Source of the DNA: Alistipes sp.
Lineage (GTDB): Bacteria > Bacteroidota > Bacteroidia > Bacteroidales > Rikenellaceae
Assembly (NCBI GenBank): GCA_031285485.1
Contig: JAITWC010000080.1
Coordinates: 1 to 17,146, forward strand
Direction of reading: 5' to 3'
DNA: 17,146 nucleotides
The position numbers and the translations under genes are program-made. The notes under the pieces were generated by a model. That model ran no database searches and was not told the origin of the DNA. It was given only the letters and a program-made list of their open reading frames with translations. This document shows positions 8,139-15,024 of this stretch, piece after piece. Position 1 is the first letter of the stretch; each line of letters starts with the position of its first letter.

Positions 8139-9038
8139 ATGAGAGTGGCGAGAAAAATAGTCGTTGCGGCGGTGTTGCTGCTGGCGGGTTGCGGAGGGCC
8201 GAAGATCATCCCCGACCGCGAGTTGGCACGCATTTTCCACGACATCTATTTGGTGAACGGCTACGCCAACCAGTCGGGGCTCAACGTCGACTCGCTCAAT
8301 ATCTATGAACCGGTGCTGGCAAGTTACGGTTACACGAGCGTGGATGTGCAGTACACGATAGGCAACTATGCCAAACGCAAGAGCGCTCGCCTGTCTACCG
8401 ACGTGTTGGACGTGGCCGTCGAGATGTTGCATCAGGAAGGAAATTTCTATCGCCGGAAGATAGAGTTGCGTGACACGATAGCGCTGATTGCCCGCCTCAG
8501 AACCGCCGACACGGTGTATTATAGGCCACAGATCGCGGTGCGGCGCACGGCTGACACCAGCCGGCTGAGGGTGACGATCGGCAATGTGAAACCCGGCAGC
8601 TACCGCTTGTCGTGGAGCTATGCGGTCGATTCGCTCGACCGCAACCTATCGCTGCGTAGCGACATTTGGCTCGTGGACACCGCCGGGCGAAGGACGAACA
8701 CCTTCGGGCAAAGGCTCGAACACCAACAACGTACGCGGGGGGAGACGAACTTCACCGTCACCGACGCCCACCAGCTGTTGGCGATTTCGCTTGGCGGATA
8801 CCCCGACGATATGACCACACCGCACATGACCGTCGATTCGCTCACCGTTATACACTATCTGCCCGACGACGAGGCGGTGCGGCAATTGTCACGCAGACTG
8901 TATGACCGGAGGGGAGGCAAGGGAGGCGGCTGGTTGCTCGACTCGCTGACGGAGCGTATGAACTCTCGAATGTCCGAAAATCATGAGACGCATCTCGTCG
9001 CACCTCTTATCGACTCCGCGCGGACTCGAGGCCAGTAG
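8139..9038 (+). CDS. DUF4296-like lipoprotein
   Basis: 299 residues starting right after the permease stop (TAA then ATG). Signal peptide with lipobox LAGC and Cys18. The stretch IIPDRELARIFHDIYLVNGYAN (about 23-44), followed by SLNIYEPVLASYGYTSVDVQYTIGNYAKR, is typical of the N-terminal DUF4296 domain of Bacteroidota lipoproteins, which has no known function. After residue 150 the protein is beta-rich and not recognised. The last 56 nt overlap the start of the amidohydrolase in another frame. A role in the envelope, next to a lipoprotein-sorting permease, is inferred from the signal and position only. Confidence 0.8.
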   Translation: MRVARKIVVAAVLLLAGCGGPKIIPDRELARIFHDIYLVNGYANQSGLNVDSLNIYEPVLASYGYTSVDVQYTIGNYAKRKSARLSTDVLDVAVEMLHQEGNFYRRKIELRDTIALIARLRTADTVYYRPQIAVRRTADTSRLRVTIGNVKPGSYRLSWSYAVDSLDRNLSLRSDIWLVDTAGRRTNTFGQRLEHQQRTRGETNFTVTDAHQLLAISLGGYPDDMTTPHMTVDSLTVIHYLPDDEAVRQLSRRLYDRRGGKGGGWLLDSLTERMNSRMSENHETHLVAPLIDSARTRGQ

Positions 9039-10092
9039 GGTCGTGTCTCTCTCCGACAACGGGTTGGTGTTGGACGTGAGCGAGCCGTCGCATCTCGACC
9101 GGGAGGCGGGGGTGGAATTTTTTCCGGGGGTTATCGTTCCGGGATTCTTCAATGCTCATTGTCATTTGGAACTTTCGCATCTTCGCGGGGCTATCGCTCC
9201 GGGAGGTAGGTTTGCCGCTTTCATACAGGGAATGCGAGCGGCGCGGGCTGCCTCCACGGAAGAAGACAGGAGGGCTGCGGACGCCTTTTGGGACGCGAAG
9301 ATGTGGGCGGAAGGAGTCTCCGTTGTCGCGGATATTTGCAACGGCAACTCGACCTTCGATCTGAAAACCCGCAGCCGGATCAGATACCGCAACTTCTGCG
9401 AATTGTTCGGCCTTGGCGCCGATCCCGCCCGCGCCTTTGCCCTGCGCGACAACGCTTTGGGTCTGAGTCTTGAGGCCGAGGTTACGCCCCACTCGACATA
9501 TTCGCTCAACCGCGATGCTTTCGCCGCGTCGACCCAATTATCCATTATCAGTTCTCCATTATCCATTCATTTTCTCGAAAGCGAGCAGGAGATCGACCTT
9601 TTCCACCGCCGCGGCCCGCTGTGGGATTGGTACGTGGAACAGGGCCTCGCCCCCGACTTCCTCGATTACGGTGGCCCTGCCGAGAGGCTCGTGGCCCAGA
9701 TCCCGGCAGACCGTCCTGTGATGCTTGTTCACAACTGTTGCGTGACGCAGCGCGACATCGACATCGTGATGGGTCACTTCAAGGCACACGTAACGTGGGT
9801 CGTGTGTCCCGGCTCGAACCGCTACATCTCGGGGCTGCAGCCGCCGGTCGACCTGCTGCGGCGCAACGGATTGCGGATCGCGGTTGGCACCGACTCGCTC
9901 GCCTCGAACACCGCGCTGTCGATGGTGGAGGAGATGCGTCTGCTGACGGGCGTCCCGCTCGTAGAACTGCTCGGCTGGGTCGCGGCCGACATCATCGCGC
10001 CCGGCCACGCGCCCGGTCTTGTCCACCTAACCGGCCTCGACCTCGGAACCCTCACCCTGACCGAACGGACAAAAGCACAGCGGATAATCTAA
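8983..10092 (+). CDS. Amidohydrolase-superfamily deaminase/hydrolase (possibly aminodeoxyfutalosine deaminase-like)
   Basis: 369 residues. Metal-site residues of the superfamily are present: His59 and His61 in NAHCHLE, His196 and Glu199 in IHFLES, His250 in MLVHNC, and Asp304 in VGTDSLASN, preceded by CPGSNRYI (275-282), as in the ATZ/TRZ deaminase branch. NAHCHLELSHL is typical of Bacteroidota proteins often labelled chlorohydrolase or aminodeoxyfutalosine deaminase (menaquinone route); no other menaquinone gene is nearby, so the substrate is open. The start at 8983 overlaps the preceding gene by 56 nt; it gives MRRI... and the expected N-terminal beta segment ahead of the metal motif, while later starts would cut into it. 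Residues 185-195 are encoded by an AT-rich repeat-like stretch unlike the rest of the gene. Confidence 0.82.
   Translation: MRRISSHLLSTPRGLEASRVVSLSDNGLVLDVSEPSHLDREAGVEFFPGVIVPGFFNAHCHLELSHLRGAIAPGGRFAAFIQGMRAARAASTEEDRRAADAFWDAKMWAEGVSVVADICNGNSTFDLKTRSRIRYRNFCELFGLGADPARAFALRDNALGLSLEAEVTPHSTYSLNRDAFAASTQLSIISSPLSIHFLESEQEIDLFHRRGPLWDWYVEQGLAPDFLDYGGPAERLVAQIPADRPVMLVHNCCVTQRDIDIVMGHFKAHVTWVVCPGSNRYISGLQPPVDLLRRNGLRIAVGTDSLASNTALSMVEEMRLLTGVPLVELLGWVAADIIAPGHAPGLVHLTGLDLGTLTLTERTKAQRII
9535..9570 (+). repeat. AT-rich repeat-like insert inside the amidohydrolase gene
   Basis: Two direct copies of ATTATCCATT lie at 9537-9546 and 9558-9567, 21 nt (seven codons) apart, joined by ATCAGTTCTCC. 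They are read as LSI...LSI in residues 186-195, using TTA, TCC, ATT and CCA codons that are scarce in the GC-rich sequence around. From memory, short intergenic runs built from TTATCCATTATCAATTCTCC-like words are common in Bacteroidota genomes; whether this is one of them needs a search. It lies just before the metal-binding His196. Confidence 0.5.
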
Positions 10093-10100
10093 AAAATACC

Positions 10101-10108
10101 TATCTTTG
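10101..10108 (+). promoter_or_regulatory. Bacteroidota -7 promoter element TATCTTTG upstream of folE
   Basis: TATCTTTG fits the TAnnTTTG -7 consensus of the Bacteroidota primary sigma factor. It lies 9 nt after the amidohydrolase stop and 7 nt before the folE ATG at 10116, so the transcript would have a very short or no leader. No clear TTG/TTTG -33 element is visible about 20 nt further upstream. The local AT-richness (AAAAAATACC just upstream) in a GC-rich region supports it. Confidence 0.65.
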
Positions 10109-10115
10109 CATCGTT

Positions 10116-10721
10116 ATGAGCGATCTGTATCAAAGAGAGGAGACGTACGACCGGGCCGTGATCGAGAAGATGGCCGGGCATTACCGTGAGATACTTACGC
10201 TGCTGGGTGAGGAACCCGACCGCGAGGGCCTTGCAAAAACCCCCGAAAGGGTGGCAAAGGCGATGGCCTTCATGACCAAAGGCTACAACGAAGACCCGCG
10301 CGAGATACTAACCAGCGCCATGTTCCGCGAGGAATACAAACAGATGGTGCTGGTAAAGGACATCGAGATATACTCGCTGTGCGAACACCACATGCTGCCC
10401 TTCATCGGCAAGGCCCATGTCGCCTACATCCCCGACGGCTACATCACGGGACTGTCGAAGATCGCGCGCGTGGTGGAGTGTTTCGCCCGCCGGTTGCAGG
10501 TGCAGGAGAGGCTCACTGTGCAAATCCGCGACTGCATTCAGGATGTACTCAATCCGATGGGCGTGGCGGTGGTGATCGAGGCGGGCCACACCTGCATGCA
10601 GATGCGCGGGGTGCAAAAACAAAACTCGGTGACAACGACTTCGGCTTTCACGGGGGTATTCCTGTCGCAGCACCGCACCCGCGAGGAGTTCATAACACTT
10701 ATAGGTAAGAACCTTCGATGA
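10116..10721 (+). CDS. folE: GTP cyclohydrolase I
   Basis: Converts GTP to 7,8-dihydroneopterin triphosphate, the first step of folate synthesis. 201 residues from the ATG at 10116; the frame extends upstream through the amidohydrolase, but only from this ATG does the sequence match the family length and start. The zinc ligands are Cys89 and His92 in SLCEHHMLPF and Cys160 in GHTCMQMRGV. Family segments EGLAKTPERVAKAM (37-50) and GLSKIARVVECFARRLQVQERLT (112-134) are intact, as is the C-terminal TREEF (188-192). It probably begins a new transcript, and its stop overlaps the ATG of the metallopeptidase gene (ATGA). Confidence 0.97.
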   Translation: MSDLYQREETYDRAVIEKMAGHYREILTLLGEEPDREGLAKTPERVAKAMAFMTKGYNEDPREILTSAMFREEYKQMVLVKDIEIYSLCEHHMLPFIGKAHVAYIPDGYITGLSKIARVVECFARRLQVQERLTVQIRDCIQDVLNPMGVAVVIEAGHTCMQMRGVQKQNSVTTTSAFTGVFLSQHRTREEFITLIGKNLR

Positions 10722-12013
10722 GAAAGCTATTGGCAATACTCCTGGCGTTAGCGCCGTTAGGGGCCACGGCTCATACCCAACCCGTTTTCGACGAGTGGTT
10801 CGAGCCGCGCACCATGCGTTTCGACTACCACCACGCGGGCGACGCGCAGAGCGAGGAGTTCTACTTCGCCGACCTGCACGAGGAGCCGTGGTGGGCGGGG
10901 TCGAGGGTGTCGCTCGTCGACGGGAACGATTACGGCAACCAGCGGTTCCGAATTTTGGACGCCGCCACGGGCCGTCTGATCTACTCACGGGGCTACTGCA
11001 CGTTGTGGGACGAGTGGAGCTACACTGCCGAGGCGAAAACGGTACGCAAGAGCATGCCCGAGTCGGTGGTATTTCCTATGCCGAAAGCAGACGTGCGCAT
11101 CGAGCTGTGGTCGCGCGACAGGGCGGGCGAGTGGGTGAAACGTTTCGAGCAGGCGATCTCGCCGCGCAGCTACTTCATTGCGAAATATCCTTCGCGTTAT
11201 GACGCCTTCGACGTGGAGGTGAACAGCGGCGACCCTGCCCACGCGCTCGACATAGCGGTGCTGCCCGAGGGCTACACGGAACATGAGCGTGGGAAGTTCG
11301 AGGCGGCCGCCCGCGATTTCGCCGAGGCGATCTTCTCGTTCGAGCCCTTCCGCGAGTTGCGCGACCGGTTCAACATCCGCGCCGTGTGGGTGCCGTCCCA
11401 CGACAGCGGAGTGACGCTGCCCGGCGCCGGGGAGTGGCGCAACACGAGCGCGGGGGCGAGTTTCTGGACATTCGACAGCGAACGCTACCAGATGACCGAA
11501 GACATGCACAACCTCAGAGACCAGGCGGGCCACATCCCTTACGAACTGATCTACATACTGAGCAACACCGACAAGTACGGCGGCGGCGGGATATACAACT
11601 TCTACGCCATCTCGTCGGCGGGCCCGTCGGCGCCGAGCCGCCGGGAGGTCTACGTCCACGAGTTCGGCCACCTGCTGGCGGGACTGGGCGACGAATACGT
11701 GGGCGGGGTGTCGTACGACGAGCTGTCGATGTATCCGCCCGACCGCGAGCCGTGGGAGGTGAACCTCACCACGCTGGTCGACTTCGAGAGCAAGGCGTGG
11801 AGCCGCATGCTGCCCGCCGGGACTCCCGTTCCCACACCCCTCTCGCCCGACAGGGCCGACCGCATGGGTGTTTACGAGGGCGGAGGCTATCTCGAAAAGG
11901 GTGTCTACCGTCCGTGGCCCGATTGCATGATGAACAGTCTCAGCCGGGCGACCGGTTTCTGTCCCGTGTGCGTGAAGGGCTTACGCGACCGAATCGAATT
12001 TTTATGCAGGTGA
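10718..12013 (+). CDS. Secreted M64-family (IgA peptidase-type) metallopeptidase
   Basis: 431 residues with a cleavable signal peptide (1-18, ending ATA). The zinc-protease motif HEFGHLLAGLGDEY (314-327) has the two zinc-binding histidines and the catalytic Glu; the GLGDEY continuation is typical of MEROPS family M64, to which Bacteroides members called IgA peptidase M64 belong. An N-terminal beta domain (about 20-160) precedes the catalytic domain, which starts near VEVNSGDPAHALDIAVLPEGYT (about 167-187). The name derives from a Clostridium enzyme; cleavage of IgA by this protein is not implied. There is no lipobox, so it is probably periplasmic or exported. It overlaps folE by 4 nt, although no functional link with folate is evident. 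Confidence 0.88.
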   Translation: MRKLLAILLALAPLGATAHTQPVFDEWFEPRTMRFDYHHAGDAQSEEFYFADLHEEPWWAGSRVSLVDGNDYGNQRFRILDAATGRLIYSRGYCTLWDEWSYTAEAKTVRKSMPESVVFPMPKADVRIELWSRDRAGEWVKRFEQAISPRSYFIAKYPSRYDAFDVEVNSGDPAHALDIAVLPEGYTEHERGKFEAAARDFAEAIFSFEPFRELRDRFNIRAVWVPSHDSGVTLPGAGEWRNTSAGASFWTFDSERYQMTEDMHNLRDQAGHIPYELIYILSNTDKYGGGGIYNFYAISSAGPSAPSRREVYVHEFGHLLAGLGDEYVGGVSYDELSMYPPDREPWEVNLTTLVDFESKAWSRMLPAGTPVPTPLSPDRADRMGVYEGGGYLEKGVYRPWPDCMMNSLSRATGFCPVCVKGLRDRIEFLCR

Positions 12014-12020
12014 CGACGAT

Positions 12021-12623
12021 ATGCAGGTAAAGATCTGGCCCGACAACCCCAACCCCAAGCAGATCGCCCACGCGGCCGAGGTGCTCAGGGCCGACGGGGT
12101 GATAGTATACCCGACCGACAGCGTCTACGCTTTCGGCTGCTCGCTGCGCAACCCCAAGGCGATCGAACGCATGAGGGCGATCAAGGGGAAGGACGCGAGC
12201 GTGTTCACTCTGGTGTTCGACTCGCTGGCCCGCGTGGCCGACTTCGCGCGGGTCGACAACCCGCAGTTCCGAGTGTTGAAACACAACCTTCCGGGGCCGT
12301 TCACGTTCCTGCTCGCGCCGCTGTCGCGGGTGCCGGAGAAGGCGCTGGCCAGGCGGCGAAGCATAGGCGTGCGCGTCCCGGCCAACACCATCGCCCGCGC
12401 GCTTGTCGAGGAACTTGGATGCCCGATGCTCACCACCTCGGTGAAGGACGACGACGAGTTCACGGAGTACACCACCGATCCGGAATTGATCCACGAGCGC
12501 TACGGCCGCGTGGTGGACATGGTGATCGACGGCGGCATCGGGGCGACGACCCCCACCACGGTGGTAGGCCTGACCGACAACGTGGTCGAGATACTCCGCG
12601 AGGGGCTCGGCGAACTGAAATGA
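12021..12623 (+). CDS. YrdC/YciO-type protein (L-threonylcarbamoyladenylate synthase family)
   Basis: 200 residues, a single YrdC domain. VIVYPTDSVYAFGCSLRN (about 27-44) and ERMRAIKGKD (49-58) form the nucleotide-binding face. RSIGVRVPANTIARALVEELG and PMLTTSV follow, and TTPTTVVGLTD lies near the C-terminus. The family makes threonylcarbamoyl-AMP for the t6A37 modification of ANN-decoding tRNAs. By recollection the sequence runs closer to E. coli YciO (VDN-x-FR-LK-N-PG-FTF and IDGG) than to TsaC, so whether it supplies t6A or has the less clear YciO role is uncertain. It starts 7 nt after the metallopeptidase stop, with the octamer ATGCAGGT present at both 12004 and its own start. Confidence 0.88.
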   Translation: MQVKIWPDNPNPKQIAHAAEVLRADGVIVYPTDSVYAFGCSLRNPKAIERMRAIKGKDASVFTLVFDSLARVADFARVDNPQFRVLKHNLPGPFTFLLAPLSRVPEKALARRRSIGVRVPANTIARALVEELGCPMLTTSVKDDDEFTEYTTDPELIHERYGRVVDMVIDGGIGATTPTTVVGLTDNVVEILREGLGELK

Positions 12624-12648
12624 ATAGCAAACCAATACAGGATAAGCC

Positions 12649-13212
12649 ATGACTAAAAAACAATTCTGGCGGAACGCCTCGAACCAGGGAATGATCTGCG
12701 GCTGCGGACTGCTGGCTGTCAGCGTCGTCGCGTGGGTGTTCGGATTCGCTCCCGGTTCGTCGTGGAACTGGCCCGAGTTACTGCGGTTCGCGCTCATCGC
12801 CGCCGTGATATGGATGTCGGGACGGCGCAGCGCAGCGCTGGTGGGGCCCGAAGGCTGGCCCTACGGCCGGGCGGTGGGTTTCATCTTCGCCACGATGATG
12901 TTCGCGGGCATCGTCGCCGGGGTCGGTGAGTTCCTGATGACCAACTTCATCGCCCGCGACTACTACGACGCCCTCAACGCCGGGCAAATCGACACCGCAC
13001 TGGCCATGTACCGCGGCACGCCGTTCGAGGGCCGGATGGAGGAGATGCGCGGCACGATGGAGAGCATGCTCTCCAACCCGTTCATGCTGATCTTCGGCTC
13101 GGTGGTCAACTACGTGATCAAGGGCGGTTTTCTGGGCCTGATCCTCGGCGCGTTCCTGTACAGGAAGCCCGATTTTTTCGCCGCCGGCGGCGACACGCCG
13201 GACAACGGGTAA
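12649..13212 (+). CDS. DUF4199-like membrane protein
   Basis: 187 residues with four membrane segments (about 15-34, 44-60, 74-98 and 142-167). Between segments three and four lies a soluble loop containing YYDALNAGQIDTALAMYRG. The pattern of a short N-terminus, four helices and this loop fits the DUF4199 family of Bacteroidota membrane proteins, whose function is unknown; members are often found next to a glycosyltransferase gene of the type encoded at 13519, as here. It starts 25 nt after the YrdC-type gene and is probably the last gene of the folE unit. Immediately after its stop begins the tandem repeat array. Confidence 0.78.
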   Translation: MTKKQFWRNASNQGMICGCGLLAVSVVAWVFGFAPGSSWNWPELLRFALIAAVIWMSGRRSAALVGPEGWPYGRAVGFIFATMMFAGIVAGVGEFLMTNFIARDYYDALNAGQIDTALAMYRGTPFEGRMEEMRGTMESMLSNPFMLIFGSVVNYVIKGGFLGLILGAFLYRKPDFFAAGGDTPDNG

Positions 13213-13216
13213 CCGC

Positions 13217-13490
13217 GGGAACGCGGAAAAAAGTTTTTCCACAGCGCCGACAGCGTCGGGAACACAGAAAAAAGTTTTTCCACAGCGCCGACAGCGTCAG
13301 GGACGCAGAAAAATGTTTTTCCGCACCGCCGACAACGTCGGGAACGCAGAAAAAAGTTTTTCCGCCCCGCCGACAGCGTCGGGAACACAGAAAAATGTTT
13401 TTCCACAGCGCCGACAGCGCCGGGAACACAGAAAAATGTTTTTCCACAGCGCCGACAGCGCCGGGAACACGGAAAAATGTTTTTCCGCAA
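13217..13490. repeat. 41-bp tandem repeat array with invariant A/T dyad, six full units plus a partial one
   Basis: Fills the 306-nt gene-free gap between the DUF4199-like gene and the glycosyltransferase. Units begin at 13217, 13258, 13299, 13340, 13381 and 13422, each exactly 41 bp; a partial seventh begins at 13463 and breaks off near 13490. Every unit holds GAAAAAWGTTTTTCC (arms of A5/T5 with GG/CC ends in the best copies, full CGGAAAAATGTTTTTCCG in unit 7). In the full units this is followed by a GC-rich half ending CGCCGACARCGYC. In units 1-4 that half forms a second small dyad, CCGAC...GTCGG, across the junction with the next unit. Units 5 and 6 are identical, suggesting a recent duplication. 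As 41 is not a multiple of three, the array is not a repeated peptide. Function unknown. Confidence 0.95.
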
Positions 13491-13518
13491 CAAAAACAAC
13501 CCATGACAAAACGGAATA

Positions 13519-14499
13519 ATGATCGGAATGAATAACGCTCCAGCCATACCCGACGTCTCGGTCGTCGTTCCGCTCTACAACGAGCGGGAGTCGCTGGCGG
13601 AACTCGCCGCGTGGATCGGGCGGGCGTGCGGCGGGGCGGGACTGTCGTACGAGGCGATCTTCGTCGACGACGGCTCCGCGGACGGCTCGTGGGAGGTGGT
13701 GGAGGGGCTGGCCGCGGCAGCTCCGGGTGTCGTGCGCGGCATAAGGTTCTCGCGCAACTACGGCAAGTCGGCCGCACTCTACGCCGGGTTCGAGGCGGCA
13801 CGGGGAGAGGTGGTGGTTACGATGGACGCCGATTTGCAGGATTCGCCGGACGAGATACCGGAGCTGCGGCGCATGATAGTCGACGAGGGCTACGACCTCG
13901 TGTCGGGCTGGAAGAAGGAGCGCCGCGACCCGATAGGCAAACGCCTCCCCTCGAAGTTCTTCAACGCCACCACGCGCGCGGTCTCCGGAATCCGGCTCCA
14001 CGACATGAACTGCGGGCTGAAGGCCTACCGCCGCGCCGTCGTCAAGAGCATCGAGGTGTACGGCGAGATGCACCGCTACATCCCCATCCTGGCGCGCCAG
14101 GCGGGATTCCGGCGAATAGGCGAGAAGGTGGTCGAGCATCATCCGCGTCGGTTCGGCCACTCGAAGTACGGCGTCGAACGGATGGTGAAGGGCTACCTCG
14201 ACCTGATAACGGTGTCGTTCATGTCGCGGTTCGGCCGCAGCCCGATGTACCTTTTCGGCTCGCTGGGAACGCTGATGTTCCTCGGCGGCGGCGTGACGGC
14301 GGTGTGGCTCATCGTCGATAAATTAGTTAAACAGTCCCGCGGACTGCCCCTGCGTCCGGTGGCCGACCAGCCGATGTTCTACATCGCCCTCGTGACGCTG
14401 ATCCTCGGCGTGATGCTGTTCCTGACGGGTTTCCTCGGCGAACTGATCAACCGCAACGCCGCCGACCGCAACAAATACTCAAAAGACAAGACAATATGA
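13519..14499 (+). CDS. Family 2 glycosyltransferase, polyprenyl-phosphate (DPM1/GtrB-like)
   Basis: 326 residues from ATG 13519 (ATG 13528 is an equally plausible start). An N-terminal GT-A domain starts VSVVVPLYNERESL (13-26), with FVDDGSADGS (48-57) for the nucleotide and DADLQD (103-108) holding the metal-binding DxD. HDMNCGLKAYRR (161-172) and HHPRRFGHSKYG (207-218) are characteristic of enzymes that put a sugar on dolichol- or undecaprenyl-phosphate. Two C-terminal membrane helices (about 243-268 and 287-310) anchor it. Products of this group donate sugars or charged groups to lipid A, O-antigen or glycoproteins; the sugar is not readable. Its stop overlaps the DUF4293-like start (ATGA). 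No TAnnTTTG element is visible ahead of it; the repeat array occupies that space. Confidence 0.9.
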   Translation: MIGMNNAPAIPDVSVVVPLYNERESLAELAAWIGRACGGAGLSYEAIFVDDGSADGSWEVVEGLAAAAPGVVRGIRFSRNYGKSAALYAGFEAARGEVVVTMDADLQDSPDEIPELRRMIVDEGYDLVSGWKKERRDPIGKRLPSKFFNATTRAVSGIRLHDMNCGLKAYRRAVVKSIEVYGEMHRYIPILARQAGFRRIGEKVVEHHPRRFGHSKYGVERMVKGYLDLITVSFMSRFGRSPMYLFGSLGTLMFLGGGVTAVWLIVDKLVKQSRGLPLRPVADQPMFYIALVTLILGVMLFLTGFLGELINRNAADRNKYSKDKTI

Positions 14500-15014
14500 T
14501 TCAACGTGTTCAAACCGTGTGGATGGCGCTCACCGCGGCGCTCGTGTGCGTGGTGATATTCATGCCCGCCGTGTCGTTCTCCTTGGGCGGCGCCGACTTC
14601 GACCTGATGACTTATGGCATAAAGAGCGGCCCGGGGCCCCACTCGGGCGTGATGCTGGTCTACGGCGGCGCGGAACCCGCGGGCGAGGTCGTCACCTCCA
14701 CTCTGTCGATCTGCACGGTGGCTTTGCTGGCCCTCGCCGCGCTGCTGCCATTCGTGACGATCTTCATGTTCGGGAACCGCACTCTTCAGGCGCGCCTGCT
14801 CGGCGCGGAGTTCGCGCTGTTGACGGGAGGTGTCGCGCTGTTGGGGTGGACTATTTTCTCGACCTGGCGCAACGTGGTGGCGGCGATGTCGGAGAACTTC
14901 TTCTTCTCGTTCTTTCCGCTGCTGCTGGTGGTGGCGATGCTCACCAACTGGTTCGCCATTCGCGGCGTGCTGCGCGACGAGATCATGGTACGCGCAGCCG
15001 ACCGCATCCGCTGA
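14496..15014 (+). CDS. DUF4293-like membrane protein
   Basis: 172 residues starting in the glycosyltransferase stop (ATGA). The opening MIQRVQTVWMALTAAL and four membrane helices (about 8-32, 66-90, 98-122 and 134-155) match the Bacteroidota DUF4293 family; the loop between helices one and two (33-65) probably faces the periplasm. The C-terminus is basic (RAADRIR). Function is unknown; coupling to the glycosyltransferase suggests an envelope role, but that rests on position alone. It ends 10 nt from the stop of the convergent ABC gene. Confidence 0.8.
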   Translation: MIQRVQTVWMALTAALVCVVIFMPAVSFSLGGADFDLMTYGIKSGPGPHSGVMLVYGGAEPAGEVVTSTLSICTVALLALAALLPFVTIFMFGNRTLQARLLGAEFALLTGGVALLGWTIFSTWRNVVAAMSENFFFSFFPLLLVVAMLTNWFAIRGVLRDEIMVRAADRIR

Positions 15015-15024
15015 CGGGAGCCCG
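15015..15024. other. 10-bp dyad CGGGAGCCCG filling the convergent gap
   Basis: The whole gap between the two convergent stop codons is a perfect 4-bp inverted repeat with an AG centre. It has no T-run on either side, so it is not a normal intrinsic terminator and may be chance in GC-rich DNA. No other terminator is visible for either gene. Confidence 0.3.

Noticed and set aside
9621..10115. Upstream extension of the folE frame with in-frame starts inside the amidohydrolase gene
   Set aside because: The extension is Arg/Pro-rich out-of-frame translation; the promoter at 10101 and family length place the start at 10116.
12004..12028. Duplicated ATGCAGGT at the metallopeptidase end and the YrdC-type gene start
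   Set aside because: The first copy is in a different frame from both proteins and leads nowhere; a chance eight-base repeat is enough to explain it.
13217..13490. Possible CRISPR array
   Set aside because: Units are contiguous 41-bp tandem copies whose whole length is similar; there are no unique spacers of constant length, no leader and no cas genes.
13313..13519. Plus-strand 68-codon frame within the repeat array
   Set aside because: It is composed only of repeat units read in successive frames, with no start signal or recognisable protein character.
13110..14160. Long minus-strand reading frames across the repeat array and into the glycosyltransferase gene
   Set aside because: They stay open because the repeat has no stop in several frames and the GC-rich glycosyltransferase is on the other strand; the 41-bp period shifts frame each unit, and no family resemblance is seen.
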